Origin: Bacteroidota bacterium
GTDB lineage: Bacteria; Bacteroidota; Bacteroidia; Chitinophagales; Saprospiraceae
Assembly (NCBI GenBank): GCA_016124585.1
Contig: WGNL01000020.1
Coordinates: forward strand, 62,001 to 126,000
Direction of reading: 5' to 3'
Length of the DNA: 64,000 bases
The notes under the pieces were generated by a model. It did not search any database. It was not told where the DNA came from and was given only the letters and a program-made list of their open reading frames with translations. Positions 18,141 through 27,583 of this stretch are shown here, piece by piece (within the stretch, counting starts at the first letter, position 1; each line of letters opens with the position of its first letter). The position numbers were made by a program, and so were the translations under genes.

Positions 18141-19115
18141 TTATTCCACAGGATTCCAGCCATTGAAAAGAGCTGGTAGGGAAGCATATTTTCCGGCTTC
18201 TTCTTCCGTCAAAAGATGTGACCACCCTACCCTATTATCGGTCGCTGCACCAGGGCCGACATTTTTATATTCTGCATAATAAGCCGTTTTTTCCTTGTCC
18301 GGATTTCGCCAATTGTCCCAGCCTTCGGGATGGATGACCTTGCCTAATTCACACTCAACATAAACCACGTTTGCAAAAGGTCGCCATGGCCTGCCGAGGA
18401 AAACGCCCCCATCTGGCGCAGCCCCAGCTATGCTGCAATGACGGAAAACATAGCCTATTTTTGTGCCTTCCGCCGTGGAGGCCGCCGTTATATAGCCCTT
18501 GCTTTTGCAGAAGATTTGGCAACTGTCAAACACCGCAGTTGAGATGCCAAAAATGAAATCCACTGTACCTTCGATATAGCAGTTTTTGTAGTATTGGCGG
18601 CTGTCCGTGCCATGCAGGTACATCGTATCCTGAAACCCAAGAAACCGACAGTTTTCAAACTTCATCCTATCCCCGTCTACCCGAACGGCCACGGCCTGCC
18701 CGACTGGGCCAGCTGCATTTTCGAAGCTAATATTTTTTGCTTCAAAACCATCGCCATGAATGAAAAAGGAGGCTGAGCCGGAGGTACCGATTTCCTCCCC
18801 AAACCGATTTTTTCGACTGGCAAAATCATCAAAAGTCAAGATGGTTGTCATGACATCTTCTCCAATAAAACTGACATTGGTAGCCACCGTAGGTAGGATG
18901 AGCTTTTCCTTGTAAATCCCTTTTTTTATGAAAATATACGTCCGCTCCCGACGCAGCGCAGGCACGGCATTGATGGCTTCCTGAACGGTGCGGAAATCAC
19001 CACTGCCATCCGCTGCCACGATGAAATCATACTTCGCTGGGGTACGCACGACACTGGTTTGAGCCGAACATTGCAGGGCGGTAAAAATGGAAAGGAATAA
19101 AAGCAGGTTTTTCAT
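18141..19115 (-). CDS. Pectin methylesterase, family CE8
   Basis: 324 residues from the ATG at 19115, which gives a clean signal peptide (KNLLLFLSIFTALQCSAQ). A longer in-frame start adds an unlikely N-terminal tail. All CE8 blocks are present: VAADGSGDFRTVQEAINAVP, GFQDTMYLHG, GTVDFIFGISTAVF, ITAAST and FLGRPWRPF, giving the Asp/Asp/Arg/Gln active site. It demethylates pectin in the periplasm or outside. It is the last gene of a long minus-strand run that includes the uronate catabolic genes. The stop codon nearly touches that of the convergent PL1 gene. Confidence 0.94.
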   Translation of the reverse strand: MKNLLLFLSIFTALQCSAQTSVVRTPAKYDFIVAADGSGDFRTVQEAINAVPALRRERTYIFIKKGIYKEKLILPTVATNVSFIGEDVMTTILTFDDFASRKNRFGEEIGTSGSASFFIHGDGFEAKNISFENAAGPVGQAVAVRVDGDRMKFENCRFLGFQDTMYLHGTDSRQYYKNCYIEGTVDFIFGISTAVFDSCQIFCKSKGYITAASTAEGTKIGYVFRHCSIAGAAPDGGVFLGRPWRPFANVVYVECELGKVIHPEGWDNWRNPDKEKTAYYAEYKNVGPGAATDNRVGWSHLLTEEEAGKYASLPALFNGWNPVE

Positions 19116-19176
19116 GTGAACGTTTATTAATTGATATTTTGCCAAGATGGGCGTTGACTTTCACCCAATTGATTTT

Positions 19177-19980
19177 TCAAGGGCGCTGTGCATCTGATTT
19201 TTTCATTGCTCCAAAAACCAATGCTGCCACCGCCTTCGCACCCTCCGGTTGGAAATGTGTATTATCTGCTTGTCCATCGGGATATGCATCATATTTTCCC
19301 GCTGGTAAATTCATGAAATAATGGTTCGTCACATATTCCTGCCCTTTTTGGCTAAAAGCATCCATGGATAATTGATTGAGGTCGATAAAATATGCGCCCG
19401 TTTCTTTGGCCACTTCCCTCGCAGCGCTTGGATAATCGCCATGCACATTTTCCAAATGCCCCTCCTTCCACGGATAATTCCGGCAGACTGGCGTCAATAC
19501 AATGGGAATGCCGCCTTTTTCATTCGTTTGAGCCACGAAAAGCCTCAAAAACTCCTTATATCCTTCAATATCTACATAGCGTTCTGTTTTATCCACGGCA
19601 GCATCATTATGCCCAAACTGCATGAGCACGATATCCCCTTTTTTTAAACCTTGATATACAGAACGCCACCTGCCTTCCTGAAAAAATGTGCGGGTACTGC
19701 GGCCGCCCCATGCCCGGTCATCCACTTTCACACTATCCGTTTTTATCAGGTATTTTAATTCCGATAAATCGGCACCCGTAAAGCTTTCCTGAAACACTTG
19801 CCCCCAACCAGTGACCGGATACCTCGTTTTGAAATAATCCTTGCCCGGCTCATAATTATCCGCATAATTGGCAACAGTCGAATCGCCTATCAGGTAAATT
19901 ACCGTAGGGTTATGTTGCTTGGTTTTACAACTAAAAAATAGGGGTATCAATAAGAAGATAATTCTTTTTAAAAATAGCAT
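19177..19980 (-). CDS. Rhamnogalacturonan acetylesterase, CE12 (SGNH hydrolase)
   Basis: 267 residues with a signal peptide; a Cys at IPLFFSCK suggests a lipoprotein. The SGNH blocks are IGDSTVANY (nucleophile Ser), AWGGRSTRTF (Gly oxyanion), MQFGHND (Asn) and DNTHFQPEGAKAVA (Asp/His). This spacing and the GGRSTRTF motif are typical of CE12 enzymes, which remove acetyl groups from galacturonate in rhamnogalacturonan or homogalacturonan. A paralogue of the same family is encoded at 42722-43495. Confidence 0.92.
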   Translation of the reverse strand: MLFLKRIIFLLIPLFFSCKTKQHNPTVIYLIGDSTVANYADNYEPGKDYFKTRYPVTGWGQVFQESFTGADLSELKYLIKTDSVKVDDRAWGGRSTRTFFQEGRWRSVYQGLKKGDIVLMQFGHNDAAVDKTERYVDIEGYKEFLRLFVAQTNEKGGIPIVLTPVCRNYPWKEGHLENVHGDYPSAAREVAKETGAYFIDLNQLSMDAFSQKGQEYVTNHYFMNLPAGKYDAYPDGQADNTHFQPEGAKAVAALVFGAMKKSDAQRP

Positions 19981-19996
19981 TATATGGTTTATTTAA

Positions 19997-20038
19997 GCTG
20001 TTGGCAGTTAGCCCGGCCAATTGCAAAAAGCCAACAGC
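19997..20038. repeat. Inverted repeat with heptad-like arms
   Basis: GCTGTTGGC (19997-20005) and GCCAACAGC (20030-20038) are perfect inverted 9-mers around a 24-nt loop, between the CE12 start and the stop of the Gfo/Idh gene. The left arm continues into CAGTTAGC, echoing a 7-bp periodicity as in other repeats of this window. No T-tract follows. Confidence 0.5.
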
Positions 20039-20045
20039 CAGCTAA

Positions 20046-21446
20046 TCAAATCCGCTTCGCCCTCGGCTCCAGGTCGGTCAGCTCCGCAATGCGGACCGGA
20101 TGCCCCGACTCGATGCTCTTCCGAGCTGCCACCCCAATGAGCATGGACATGGCGCCATCCCGGATGCCAGCAGCATGCTTTAGCGGGTCGGGATTGCTTT
20201 GGTTCCTAAAAATCTTGTCCTGTAGCCGCTCATCGCCGCCGCCATGGCCCGCCCGGTCGAAGCCGACCTGCACCACTTCGTGTTTCTGCCAGGTTTTGTG
20301 TAAAATCACGGGTTTGTAATCCATGTCTTCGCTGCCGTTTTGACTCATCTCTTTGGCGTGCAGTTCCGATTGCCGCAGGTCGCTCTCTTCATGGTAGGGA
20401 ATGTCCAGCCACGCCTCGATGCGGCCATCCATGCCATTGAAGGCCACGTGCCAACCTTCAAACGGGGAGTAAGTCGTCAATGAATAATTGACCACGGCAT
20501 CGTTGGCATACTTGATTTGGGCAGACATTTTATCGTAAATATTGATTTCGTGCCGGAAGACGCAGTTGTCACGCACATAGCCATCGTGCTGCTCATTTTT
20601 CACGTAGAGGTTCGTCAAATGCGCATCCTTGGTGATGTCCCAATGGAATTTACAATCCGCTTGATGGTCGCAATTGCGGCAGTTTGCACCCCTAAATTGA
20701 CCATTGGAACCATAATGGTCGAGTGCGCCATAGGCAAAAACCTCGGCTGGGTCGGAGTCGAGCCACCAGTTCAGCAAGTCAAAATGATGGGTGGCCTTGT
20801 GTATCCAAAGCGTACCGCTCGACTCTCGTTGGCCGTGCCAGCGGCGGAAATAATCTGCACCGTGGTAGGTGTTCAGGTACCAGTGAAAATCCACGGAAGT
20901 GATTTTTCCGATGGAGTTTTTATCCAACAGCTCCTTCACCTTCGTCATGTATGGGCTCCAGCGGTAGTTGAAGCCGACGATGAGCTTTTTCTTCGATTTC
21001 CGTTCGGCATCCAGGATGGCTTGGCATTTGAACTCGTCGGTGGTGAGCGGCTTTTCAGTAAGTACATCGCTGCCCATTTCCAGCCCCTTGATGATGAATT
21101 CGTGGTGCGTGGCGTCCTTCGTGGTGACGATGATGAGGTCGGGCTTCGTTTCGGTCACCATTTTTTCAAAATCCACGAAAGTGGGACAGTTCGCTCCCAT
21201 GAATTTTTTGGCATACTCCAATCGCCCAGGGTTGATGTCGCAAAGCCCGACAAACTCAAGTAGGTCGGGATATTCTTCCATCAGCCGTTTTCCCCAAAAA
21301 CCTGAGCCTCGGATGCCCGTGCCCACCAGGCAGACCCGCAGTTTACGGTTCAGTCCAAAGCTTTTAATTGGTGAAGCCAACATGCTCCCCGCCGCCAACA
21401 TACTGATAGAGGTTAGGAAATTCCTTCTGGTAAATTCGTTTTTCAT
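20046..21446 (-). CDS. Gfo/Idh/MocA-family oxidoreductase with Tat signal
   Basis: 466 residues from the ATG at 21446, giving a twin-arginine leader (EFTRRNFLTSISMLAAGSML). The Rossmann domain starts VCLVGTGIRGSGFWG (~33-47), with DLIIVTTKDATHHEF and the family hallmark EKPLTTDEFKC. The C-terminal alpha/beta domain contains GTLWIHKATHHFDLLNWWLD. It is predicted to act in the periplasm with a pre-bound NAD(P) cofactor on a sugar or uronate. Some exported relatives act as glycosidases, so an oxidoreductase label is a family label only. It lies among pectin esterases and uronate genes. Confidence 0.88.
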   Translation of the reverse strand: MKNEFTRRNFLTSISMLAAGSMLASPIKSFGLNRKLRVCLVGTGIRGSGFWGKRLMEEYPDLLEFVGLCDINPGRLEYAKKFMGANCPTFVDFEKMVTETKPDLIIVTTKDATHHEFIIKGLEMGSDVLTEKPLTTDEFKCQAILDAERKSKKKLIVGFNYRWSPYMTKVKELLDKNSIGKITSVDFHWYLNTYHGADYFRRWHGQRESSGTLWIHKATHHFDLLNWWLDSDPAEVFAYGALDHYGSNGQFRGANCRNCDHQADCKFHWDITKDAHLTNLYVKNEQHDGYVRDNCVFRHEINIYDKMSAQIKYANDAVVNYSLTTYSPFEGWHVAFNGMDGRIEAWLDIPYHEESDLRQSELHAKEMSQNGSEDMDYKPVILHKTWQKHEVVQVGFDRAGHGGGDERLQDKIFRNQSNPDPLKHAAGIRDGAMSMLIGVAARKSIESGHPVRIAELTDLEPRAKRI

Positions 21447-21474
21447 GTATTTGCATTTAGTGTGATTTACGGTT

Positions 21475-21506
21475 GGACTTTCCAAGTTTTATGAACTTGA
21501 AAAGCC
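21475..21506. repeat. Degenerate palindrome, same family as 45009-45041
   Basis: GGACTTTCCAAGTT and AACTTGAAAAGCC are imperfect inverted arms between the alpha/beta-hydrolase stop and the Gfo/Idh start. The core matches the perfect palindrome at 45009-45041 over most of its length, which suggests a dispersed element that has decayed here. Confidence 0.45.
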
Positions 21507-21511
21507 TTTTA

Positions 21512-22471
21512 TCAAAAAAACTTCTTCAAAAACGCCAATGAATAATCCAGCGTTGGCTGGAACCACGGCTCCATGAGCCAAAAACCATGTGGCGAACCCT
21601 CGAAAGTATGCGCTTCGTGGTAAGTGCCATTTTTATCCAACAGTTGGAAAAGGTCGTCCCGCCCCGCATGGAAGCGAGGGTAAGAGCTGTTGATGAAAAT
21701 GATGGGCGGAAAACCCTTGCCGGCATGTTCCAACGGCGAGGCTTCCTTCCAGCGTTCACGGTTTTCTTCGTAATTCCCCAGCCAAGCGTTGGCGGCTTTG
21801 CCAGTCCACTCCGGCTCCGCTTCTGGGTGCACGAAGGAAGCGATGCCATCAATATTGAGCACCGCCTGCACGTCGGCGGAGTATTGGCTGTTTTCGCCCA
21901 CCCCGTTGTAAAGCGTCAGGCCATTGGTGGCAGCCAGCAGCGTGGCCAACTGTGCCCCCGCCGAGCAGCCGTAGGCAGCGATTTTTTTGGGGTCAATGCC
22001 GAATTCGGCAGCATTTGCCCGCATGTAGCGGACGGCTGCCTTGAGGTCTTTCACACCTGCCGGATAGGGGGCTTCCGCACTCAAACGGTACTCCGCAGCA
22101 ACTGCGATGTAGCCAGCTTTCGCTAGTTGCTGGGCCATGGGCACGAGGTTTTCCTTCGAGCCCGTCATCCAACCGCCGCCATGAATCAGCAACACGGCTG
22201 GGCAGGGTTTGCGTTTTTTCTTTTTTGGGTAAAAAACATCGAGGTGCAGCGGGCGGTCGTTAGCTAAATTGGCGTACACCAGGTTCCTTTTTTCCGCTAC
22301 CGATGCTGGTAACTTGTCCCAGACGGGGCGGATATCCGGGTAGTCTTTTTTGAGTTTTTGGTAAGTCGAGTAAATCGAGAAACTGGTGTCACGGGGCGAG
22401 TAACTGCTTTGCCCCAAAACAGCTAACGAGGAAATCAGCATCAAAAAAATGACAGTAGCGGTATTTTTCAT
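21512..22471 (-). CDS. Secreted alpha/beta-hydrolase (carbohydrate esterase-like)
   Basis: 319 residues from the ATG at 22471, with signal peptide ending near LAVLGQ. This is an HSL/BD-FAE-type esterase: oxyanion block LLIHGGGWMTGS, nucleophile elbow AYGCSAGAQLA and terminal FEGSPHGFW with the catalytic His. Relatives act as feruloyl, acetyl or bifunctional xylan esterases. Its place beside CE8 and CE12 genes suggests pectin deacetylation or release of feruloyl groups from side chains, which is inference. It is one of two different alpha/beta-hydrolases in tandem. Confidence 0.82.
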   Translation of the reverse strand: MKNTATVIFLMLISSLAVLGQSSYSPRDTSFSIYSTYQKLKKDYPDIRPVWDKLPASVAEKRNLVYANLANDRPLHLDVFYPKKKKRKPCPAVLLIHGGGWMTGSKENLVPMAQQLAKAGYIAVAAEYRLSAEAPYPAGVKDLKAAVRYMRANAAEFGIDPKKIAAYGCSAGAQLATLLAATNGLTLYNGVGENSQYSADVQAVLNIDGIASFVHPEAEPEWTGKAANAWLGNYEENRERWKEASPLEHAGKGFPPIIFINSSYPRFHAGRDDLFQLLDKNGTYHEAHTFEGSPHGFWLMEPWFQPTLDYSLAFLKKFF

Positions 22472-22582
22472 ACCCGTAAAGCTACACGCCAACGGCGTTG
22501 GTAGGGCTTCCTGTTTTTACAAATCAAGTGCAATTTTTAACATGGAGGAATGTGGAAAATGGTTCTCGAGCTTGAGGGTCTC

Positions 22583-22725
22583 AGGTTTTAGGTTTCAAGT
22601 TTCAGGGGAGCGGCGAGATAAATCGGTTTTGCAAAGGTTGATTCACCGACAAGGACAGCTGGAAATCCCATTTTGCGACGCACCCCCGTGAAACCCGAAA
22701 CCTGAAATCCGAAACCCTAAAACCT
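22583..22725. repeat. Inverted pair of 7-bp (GGTTTCA-type) repeats
   Basis: This lies in a 262-bp gene-free gap. The left arm, 22583-22608, reads AGGTTTT AGGTTTC AAGTTTC AGGGG. The right arm, 22683-22725, is the inverted version with the units AGGTTTT, AGGGTTTC, GGATTTC, AGGTTTC, GGGTTTC. The ~75 bp between them has no ORF or terminator I can support. The arrangement resembles a small non-coding palindromic element between the two esterase genes. Confidence 0.55.
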
Positions 22726-22733
22726 ACAAGTCC

Positions 22734-23636
22734 CTACTGCGTTCGCAGCCAATTCTTCAGCCGCTCCATCCAGACATCCGGCGTTTTTGGGTTGAACAGC
22801 CCAAAGCCGTGTCCGCCTTTTGGATACAGGTGCATTTCGGCCCCTACCCCATTTTTCACGCAGGCTTCATAGTACGCCAAGCTGTTACCCACCGCCACCG
22901 TCTGGTCATCTGCCGCATGGACGAGGAAGGTGGGCGGCGAATCGGCTGTCACGTTCATTTCTGGGGAACACAGCAGAATGTCCGCTTGAGTCGGATTTTC
23001 GCCAATCAGGTTTTTGCGGGAGCCCTTGTGCGCCAGTTCCTCGGTGAAACTGATGACCGGGTAAATCAGCATGACGAAGTCTGGCCGGACGGAAGTGGTG
23101 TCCAGTTCGTTGGCGTCCGCCATTTTGCGAAAACGGGTCGCTGCCGAAGCTGCCAGATGGCCGCCTGCGGAAAAACCCATGATGCCGATTTTGTTCGGGT
23201 TGAGGCGGTATTTCGCTGCATTTTTTCGAGCAAACCGAATGGCCTGCTGGGCATCCTGAAGAGGTGCCAATGACTTGTCCACATTCGTCAAATCCTGTGG
23301 GATGCGGTATTTCAGCACAAAGGCAGTGATGCTGTCTTCGTTCAGCGATTGGGCCACGAGCACGCCTTCCTTGTCGAACGCTGTTCGGGCATAACCGCCG
23401 CCGGGACAGATGACCACGGCTTTGCCGTTCGGGTTTTTTGGTAAAAAAACGGTTAAGGTCGGGATGGCCGTGTTCTGGTAAGCCCGGTTGTTTTCACCCC
23501 GCTCCAACAGGGTTTCCGGGTCAGGTACGTTCTTGGAATTGGGGATGGTGCCGGGGTAAAGCGGCAAGGTTTCCTGTGCTTTTGCAGCAGAAAAAAGTAT
23601 CAGAATAAACCCAAGAAGGAGGACTATTTTTTTCAT
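22734..23636 (-). CDS. Secreted alpha/beta-hydrolase, acetyl-xylan/pectin esterase-like
   Basis: 300 residues with a signal peptide (LLLGFILILFSAAKAQ). The hydrolase blocks are VVICPGGGYARTAFDKEG (oxyanion hole), IMGFSAGGHLAAS (nucleophile Ser) and YPKGGHGFGLF (His). This class often includes secreted acetylesterases of polysaccharide loci. The ATG overlaps the uxaB stop as ATGA (23633-23636), so it is translationally coupled to uxaB. That links ester removal to uronate catabolism in one transcript. The substrate is unproven. Confidence 0.84.
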   Translation of the reverse strand: MKKIVLLLGFILILFSAAKAQETLPLYPGTIPNSKNVPDPETLLERGENNRAYQNTAIPTLTVFLPKNPNGKAVVICPGGGYARTAFDKEGVLVAQSLNEDSITAFVLKYRIPQDLTNVDKSLAPLQDAQQAIRFARKNAAKYRLNPNKIGIMGFSAGGHLAASAATRFRKMADANELDTTSVRPDFVMLIYPVISFTEELAHKGSRKNLIGENPTQADILLCSPEMNVTADSPPTFLVHAADDQTVAVGNSLAYYEACVKNGVGAEMHLYPKGGHGFGLFNPKTPDVWMERLKNWLRTQ

Positions 23637-25087
23637 GCTAAAACCTTATTAACCGTAGCCTGCATTCCAGCATTTTCCACGTTGGTCAGGTATTCCACCA
23701 ATAAGTCGTGCAGCCCCGGCACTTCAGACAAATCCATTCCCCATGCTTTTTCCCATCGCAAAATATTGCCAACTAAATCGGCTAAGGCAGCTGTGGAGCC
23801 ATCATATTTTTCCCAATTATTTTTAAAAAATTCCACCACATATGGTTCGTCATTCAATAGTATTTCAACGCCATTATATTCGCCTTTGTAAAACCGGATA
23901 TAGGCCGCCAATGAGAGGATTATATGTCTTGGCAAAAAACCTTTCTCACGCTGAAAAGCCAACAACGACGGCAGTACCCGAACTTTAAACTTGGATATGG
24001 CATTTAAGGCAATACTGATTAATTGATGCTTGATAAATGGGTTTCGAAAGCGATCGAGTACGTCGTTGGCAAATTGCTGAACGTCCATATTTGGCAAATC
24101 CAAGGTGGGCATTATTTCATCGAATATGGACGCCTGCACGAACTGCCCCATCACCTCGTGTTCCACGGTTTCCCGCACGGTTTCGAGGCCGTAGAGGTAG
24201 GCCACGGGCACCATCACCGTATGTGCCCCGTTCAGGATTCGCACCTTGCTGACCCGGTACGGCATCAGGTCGTCGGTGTAGATGATGTTCAGACTGATTT
24301 TGTCCAAGGGAAGTTCCTCCCGCACCGCTAGCGGCGCCTCAATGGCCCAGAGGTGGTAAGGCTCGCCCTGCGTGATCATTTCATCCTGAAAACCCACCTG
24401 CTGCCAAGCCGCTTCCATCGCCGACTTTCCCACGCCGGGGATGATGCGATCCACCAGCGTGTTGCAGAAGATATTGGCCTCAGAAATCCAGTTTTTGAAG
24501 CTGTCCTCCAATTGCCAAGCATCGGCGTATTGCAGGATGCATTGGCGCAACAATTCACCATTCTGCTCCAACAGCTCAGTGGGAATGATGACGCAACCGC
24601 TGTCCGACCCGCCCTTGAAATGCTCGAAACGGCGGTGCAACCAAAGCGTCAATTTGGCTGGAAATTCATGTGGCGGTGTAGCCGTTTTTTGGTCATTGGG
24701 CGAAAAACGGATGCCCGTTTCCGTGGTATTCGAAATGATGTAACGCAAGCCCGGATTTTCAGCGGATTTCAAAAAAGCCTCCCATTGGCCGTAGGCATGT
24801 ACGATGCGGCTGACGCATTTTACGCGATGAACTTCGTCCACCAAGTCGCCATTCCTAATGCCTTTGGTCAGCACATGAAACAGCCCGTCCTGCGCCTTCC
24901 AATCCTCGTAATCGCCTCGTTCTGTGGGCTTTACGACGAGGATACCCAGATCACTGCCTGTTTTTTCGTTGTATACATCCACCATCCAGTCCACAAAGCC
25001 CCGCAGGAAATTGCCGCCGCCAAATTGGAGGATACGTTCGGGAAGGGGTACGGGGGAATTCGCGGTGGTGCGGTTGAGTTTTTCCAT
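23633..25087 (-). CDS. uxaB: Tagaturonate reductase (altronate oxidoreductase)
   Basis: 484 residues, matching the E. coli UxaB length. It reduces D-tagaturonate to D-altronate with NADH in the second step of galacturonate catabolism. The N-terminal Rossmann part shows ILQFGGGNFLRGFVDWMVD. The mannitol dehydrogenase-like C-terminal domain shows YRVSKVRILNGAHTVMVPVA and RFRNPFIKHQLISIALNA, including the catalytic Lys-containing helix. It is cytoplasmic with no leader. It lies downstream of GH95 and overlaps the following esterase gene by 4 bp. Confidence 0.94.
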   Translation of the reverse strand: MEKLNRTTANSPVPLPERILQFGGGNFLRGFVDWMVDVYNEKTGSDLGILVVKPTERGDYEDWKAQDGLFHVLTKGIRNGDLVDEVHRVKCVSRIVHAYGQWEAFLKSAENPGLRYIISNTTETGIRFSPNDQKTATPPHEFPAKLTLWLHRRFEHFKGGSDSGCVIIPTELLEQNGELLRQCILQYADAWQLEDSFKNWISEANIFCNTLVDRIIPGVGKSAMEAAWQQVGFQDEMITQGEPYHLWAIEAPLAVREELPLDKISLNIIYTDDLMPYRVSKVRILNGAHTVMVPVAYLYGLETVRETVEHEVMGQFVQASIFDEIMPTLDLPNMDVQQFANDVLDRFRNPFIKHQLISIALNAISKFKVRVLPSLLAFQREKGFLPRHIILSLAAYIRFYKGEYNGVEILLNDEPYVVEFFKNNWEKYDGSTAALADLVGNILRWEKAWGMDLSEVPGLHDLLVEYLTNVENAGMQATVNKVLA

Positions 25088-25117
25088 TAAATTTATTTTA
25101 TCACTTTAAGCCTCGGA

Positions 25118-27583
25118 TTATCGTTTGTGAAGGCGGATTACCTCCCCTTTCTCCATTTCCAAATCATATTCGTAAACCTTGCGCAGGTTTGGATTTCCAA
25201 CTTTCTCAACGGCGTGATTCAGTGGTGGCAATCCGCTTGGCGTTTGATAAAATGGATTCGGGTTTTCGCCCGCAGCGATTTTCAGGCCAGCGCCCATCAG
25301 CGGCACATACGACCGTAAACGGCAGTTGCCGCCCAGCTCAGATTTTATGGTCATTGCTTCGATTTCCCCAGCTTTCCATCGCAAATCCAATTCAAAACCG
25401 CCCCGTGCCTTCAAGCCTGAAACCTCTCCATCCTGCCATGCTTCCGGTAAGGCAGGCAGCAAATGGATAGCGCCGTCATGGCTTTGCAGCAGCATCTCCG
25501 CAATGCCGGCTGTACAGCCAAAATTGCCGTCGATTTGGAATGGTGGGTGCGCATCAAACAGGTTGGGATAAGTGCCGCCCTTTTCCGTGCCATCGGGTTG
25601 TTTGGACGGGGTCAATTGGTCGGTGATGAGCTTCAAGGCATGGTCGCCGTCCAGCAATCGTGCCCAAAGATTCACCTTCCATCCCATCGACCAACCAGTG
25701 GACTCGTCCCCCCTTGCCAAGAGGGAAGTTTTTGCGGCAGCAAACAAAGCTGGCGTCTGATAGGGTGAAATCTGGTTGGAAGGATAAAGTCCGTACAAGT
25801 GCGAAACGTGGCGGTGCTTATCACCCTGCTTGTCCCAATCGTGCAGCCACTCCTGCAGTTGTCCCCAATTCCCGATTTGCATCGGCGCCAAGGCTGGCAT
25901 CATGGCGCTCAGGCTGTCGGCCAAGAGTTTCTCCTGATTCAGAATTGCCGAAGCGGTAATGAAATTGGTGAAAACATCAAACACCAATTGGTTGTCCATC
26001 GTGTTGCCTGCGCCGATAGAGACCTTGGGGTGGTGGCTGTTTTCTGGCGACATCGAAGGGCAAACCACCAGCCACCCATGCTCTGGTTCTTTTTGTAAAA
26101 CATCCTTGTAAAACAGGGCGGCTCCTTTCAAAACCGGGTAGTATTTCCTTAAAAAATCAAGGTCCCCAGTGAAAAGATAATGCTGCCAAAGGTGTTGGCT
26201 GAGCCATGCACCGCCATTGGGCCAGAGGCCATAAAATGCGCCGTCCACCACGCCCGATATCCGCCAGATATCGGTATTGTGGTGGATGTTCCAGCCCCTT
26301 GCCCCGTATATTTCTGTAGCGCTCTGTTGTCCGGTTTCCGAAATATCCTTGATTAAATCAAATAACGGTTCGTGCATTGCCGACAGGTTGGTGACCTCGG
26401 CAGGCCAATAATTCATTTCCGTATTGATGTTAACGGTGTATTTGCTGTCCCAAGGCGGAGCGACTTTGTCGTTCCAAATCCCCTGCAAATTAGCGGCCTG
26501 CGTACCCGGCTGCGAACTGGAAATGAGGAGGTAGCGGCCAAATTGGAAATACAGCGCCACCAGTTGTGGGTCATGGCCCTGGTGGAATTCAGCCAGCCGG
26601 ACATTGGTCGGTTTTTGGGCGGCTGGGGTACTGCCCAAATCCAATTTCACCCGGTCGAAATAGCGTTTGTATTGAAAAATATGGGCTTGCTTTAATCCTT
26701 CAAAATCCTTTCCCTGCGCAGCTTTCAGCAGGCTGGCTGCTTTCTTTTCCGCATCGCCCGAAATGTCCTTGTAGTTGATAAAATTGGTACCGATGGAAAT
26801 ATACAGCACCAGTTTATCTGCCTTTGTGATAGTAATGGAAGTATCCGTTTGCGTCAATTTCCCCCCGCTGACTTCCGGTTTTACGATGGCTGCAAAATGG
26901 ACTTTCCCCTTTTTGCTTTCATAATCGCCCGAGCTGCCCGATAGGAATAATGATTGGTCTTGCACGGCAATTTTGGGTGCCGCATGTGGACTATTCATAC
27001 TCAGCACACAGGAAATGCTGCCGGGCTTGTCCGCCGTTATTTCCATGGCAATGATGTCATCCGACAGTGAAGCTATGGTTTCCCGTTTAAAATGGACGCC
27101 ATTCAATTGATAGGTGACAGTGGTGGTAGCATTGGCGATGTCCAGTTCCCGGTAGTAATGCTCCACTTTGGCATTTATCGGGAAAGCAATATTGAGTTTC
27201 CCAACGGGCTGGTAACGCATCCCATAATTGTTTTCAGCACCGGCGCTCCGAGGGAGGTATTGGTTTGCCAGTTCCTGTGCTTCCTCGTACTTTCCTTCAA
27301 AAATCAGTTTTCTTATGGCTGGCAAATAAGGCTTCACGCCAGACAGGATATTATTCCCCGGCTCACCCGACCAAACCGTTTCTTCGTTCAATTGCAGGAC
27401 TTCCGTTTCCGTGCCGCCGTACACCATTGCCCCCAGCCTGCCATTGCCAATGGGCAGGGCTTCCTCCCAGATGTTGGCAGGGGATTGGTACCAGATTTTT
27501 AAGGGATTGGGGGGTTGTGCGATGGCATTACTTGCTATGAATGTGCAAACTAACAAGTATTTAATATAGTTTGATAGTTTCAT
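25118..27583 (-). CDS. Secreted glycoside hydrolase family 95 (alpha-L-fucosidase/galactosidase type)
   Basis: 821 residues with a signal peptide ending IASNAIAQ. The N-terminal beta domain starts [20 protein letters not shown] and [14 protein letters not shown], the GH95 signature. The (alpha/alpha)6 barrel includes [35 protein letters not shown] and [13 protein letters not shown], with the catalytic Asn/Asp/Glu region. GH95 enzymes remove alpha-1,2-L-fucose or L-galactose, sugars found on xyloglucan and on rhamnogalacturonan side chains. The ATG overlaps the YiiX-like stop by 4 bp (27580-27583), an operon link. Confidence 0.9.
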   Translation of the reverse strand: MKLSNYIKYLLVCTFIASNAIAQPPNPLKIWYQSPANIWEEALPIGNGRLGAMVYGGTETEVLQLNEETVWSGEPGNNILSGVKPYLPAIRKLIFEGKYEEAQELANQYLPRSAGAENNYGMRYQPVGKLNIAFPINAKVEHYYRELDIANATTTVTYQLNGVHFKRETIASLSDDIIAMEITADKPGSISCVLSMNSPHAAPKIAVQDQSLFLSGSSGDYESKKGKVHFAAIVKPEVSGGKLTQTDTSITITKADKLVLYISIGTNFINYKDISGDAEKKAASLLKAAQGKDFEGLKQAHIFQYKRYFDRVKLDLGSTPAAQKPTNVRLAEFHQGHDPQLVALYFQFGRYLLISSSQPGTQAANLQGIWNDKVAPPWDSKYTVNINTEMNYWPAEVTNLSAMHEPLFDLIKDISETGQQSATEIYGARGWNIHHNTDIWRISGVVDGAFYGLWPNGGAWLSQHLWQHYLFTGDLDFLRKYYPVLKGAALFYKDVLQKEPEHGWLVVCPSMSPENSHHPKVSIGAGNTMDNQLVFDVFTNFITASAILNQEKLLADSLSAMMPALAPMQIGNWGQLQEWLHDWDKQGDKHRHVSHLYGLYPSNQISPYQTPALFAAAKTSLLARGDESTGWSMGWKVNLWARLLDGDHALKLITDQLTPSKQPDGTEKGGTYPNLFDAHPPFQIDGNFGCTAGIAEMLLQSHDGAIHLLPALPEAWQDGEVSGLKARGGFELDLRWKAGEIEAMTIKSELGGNCRLRSYVPLMGAGLKIAAGENPNPFYQTPSGLPPLNHAVEKVGNPNLRKVYEYDLEMEKGEVIRLHKR

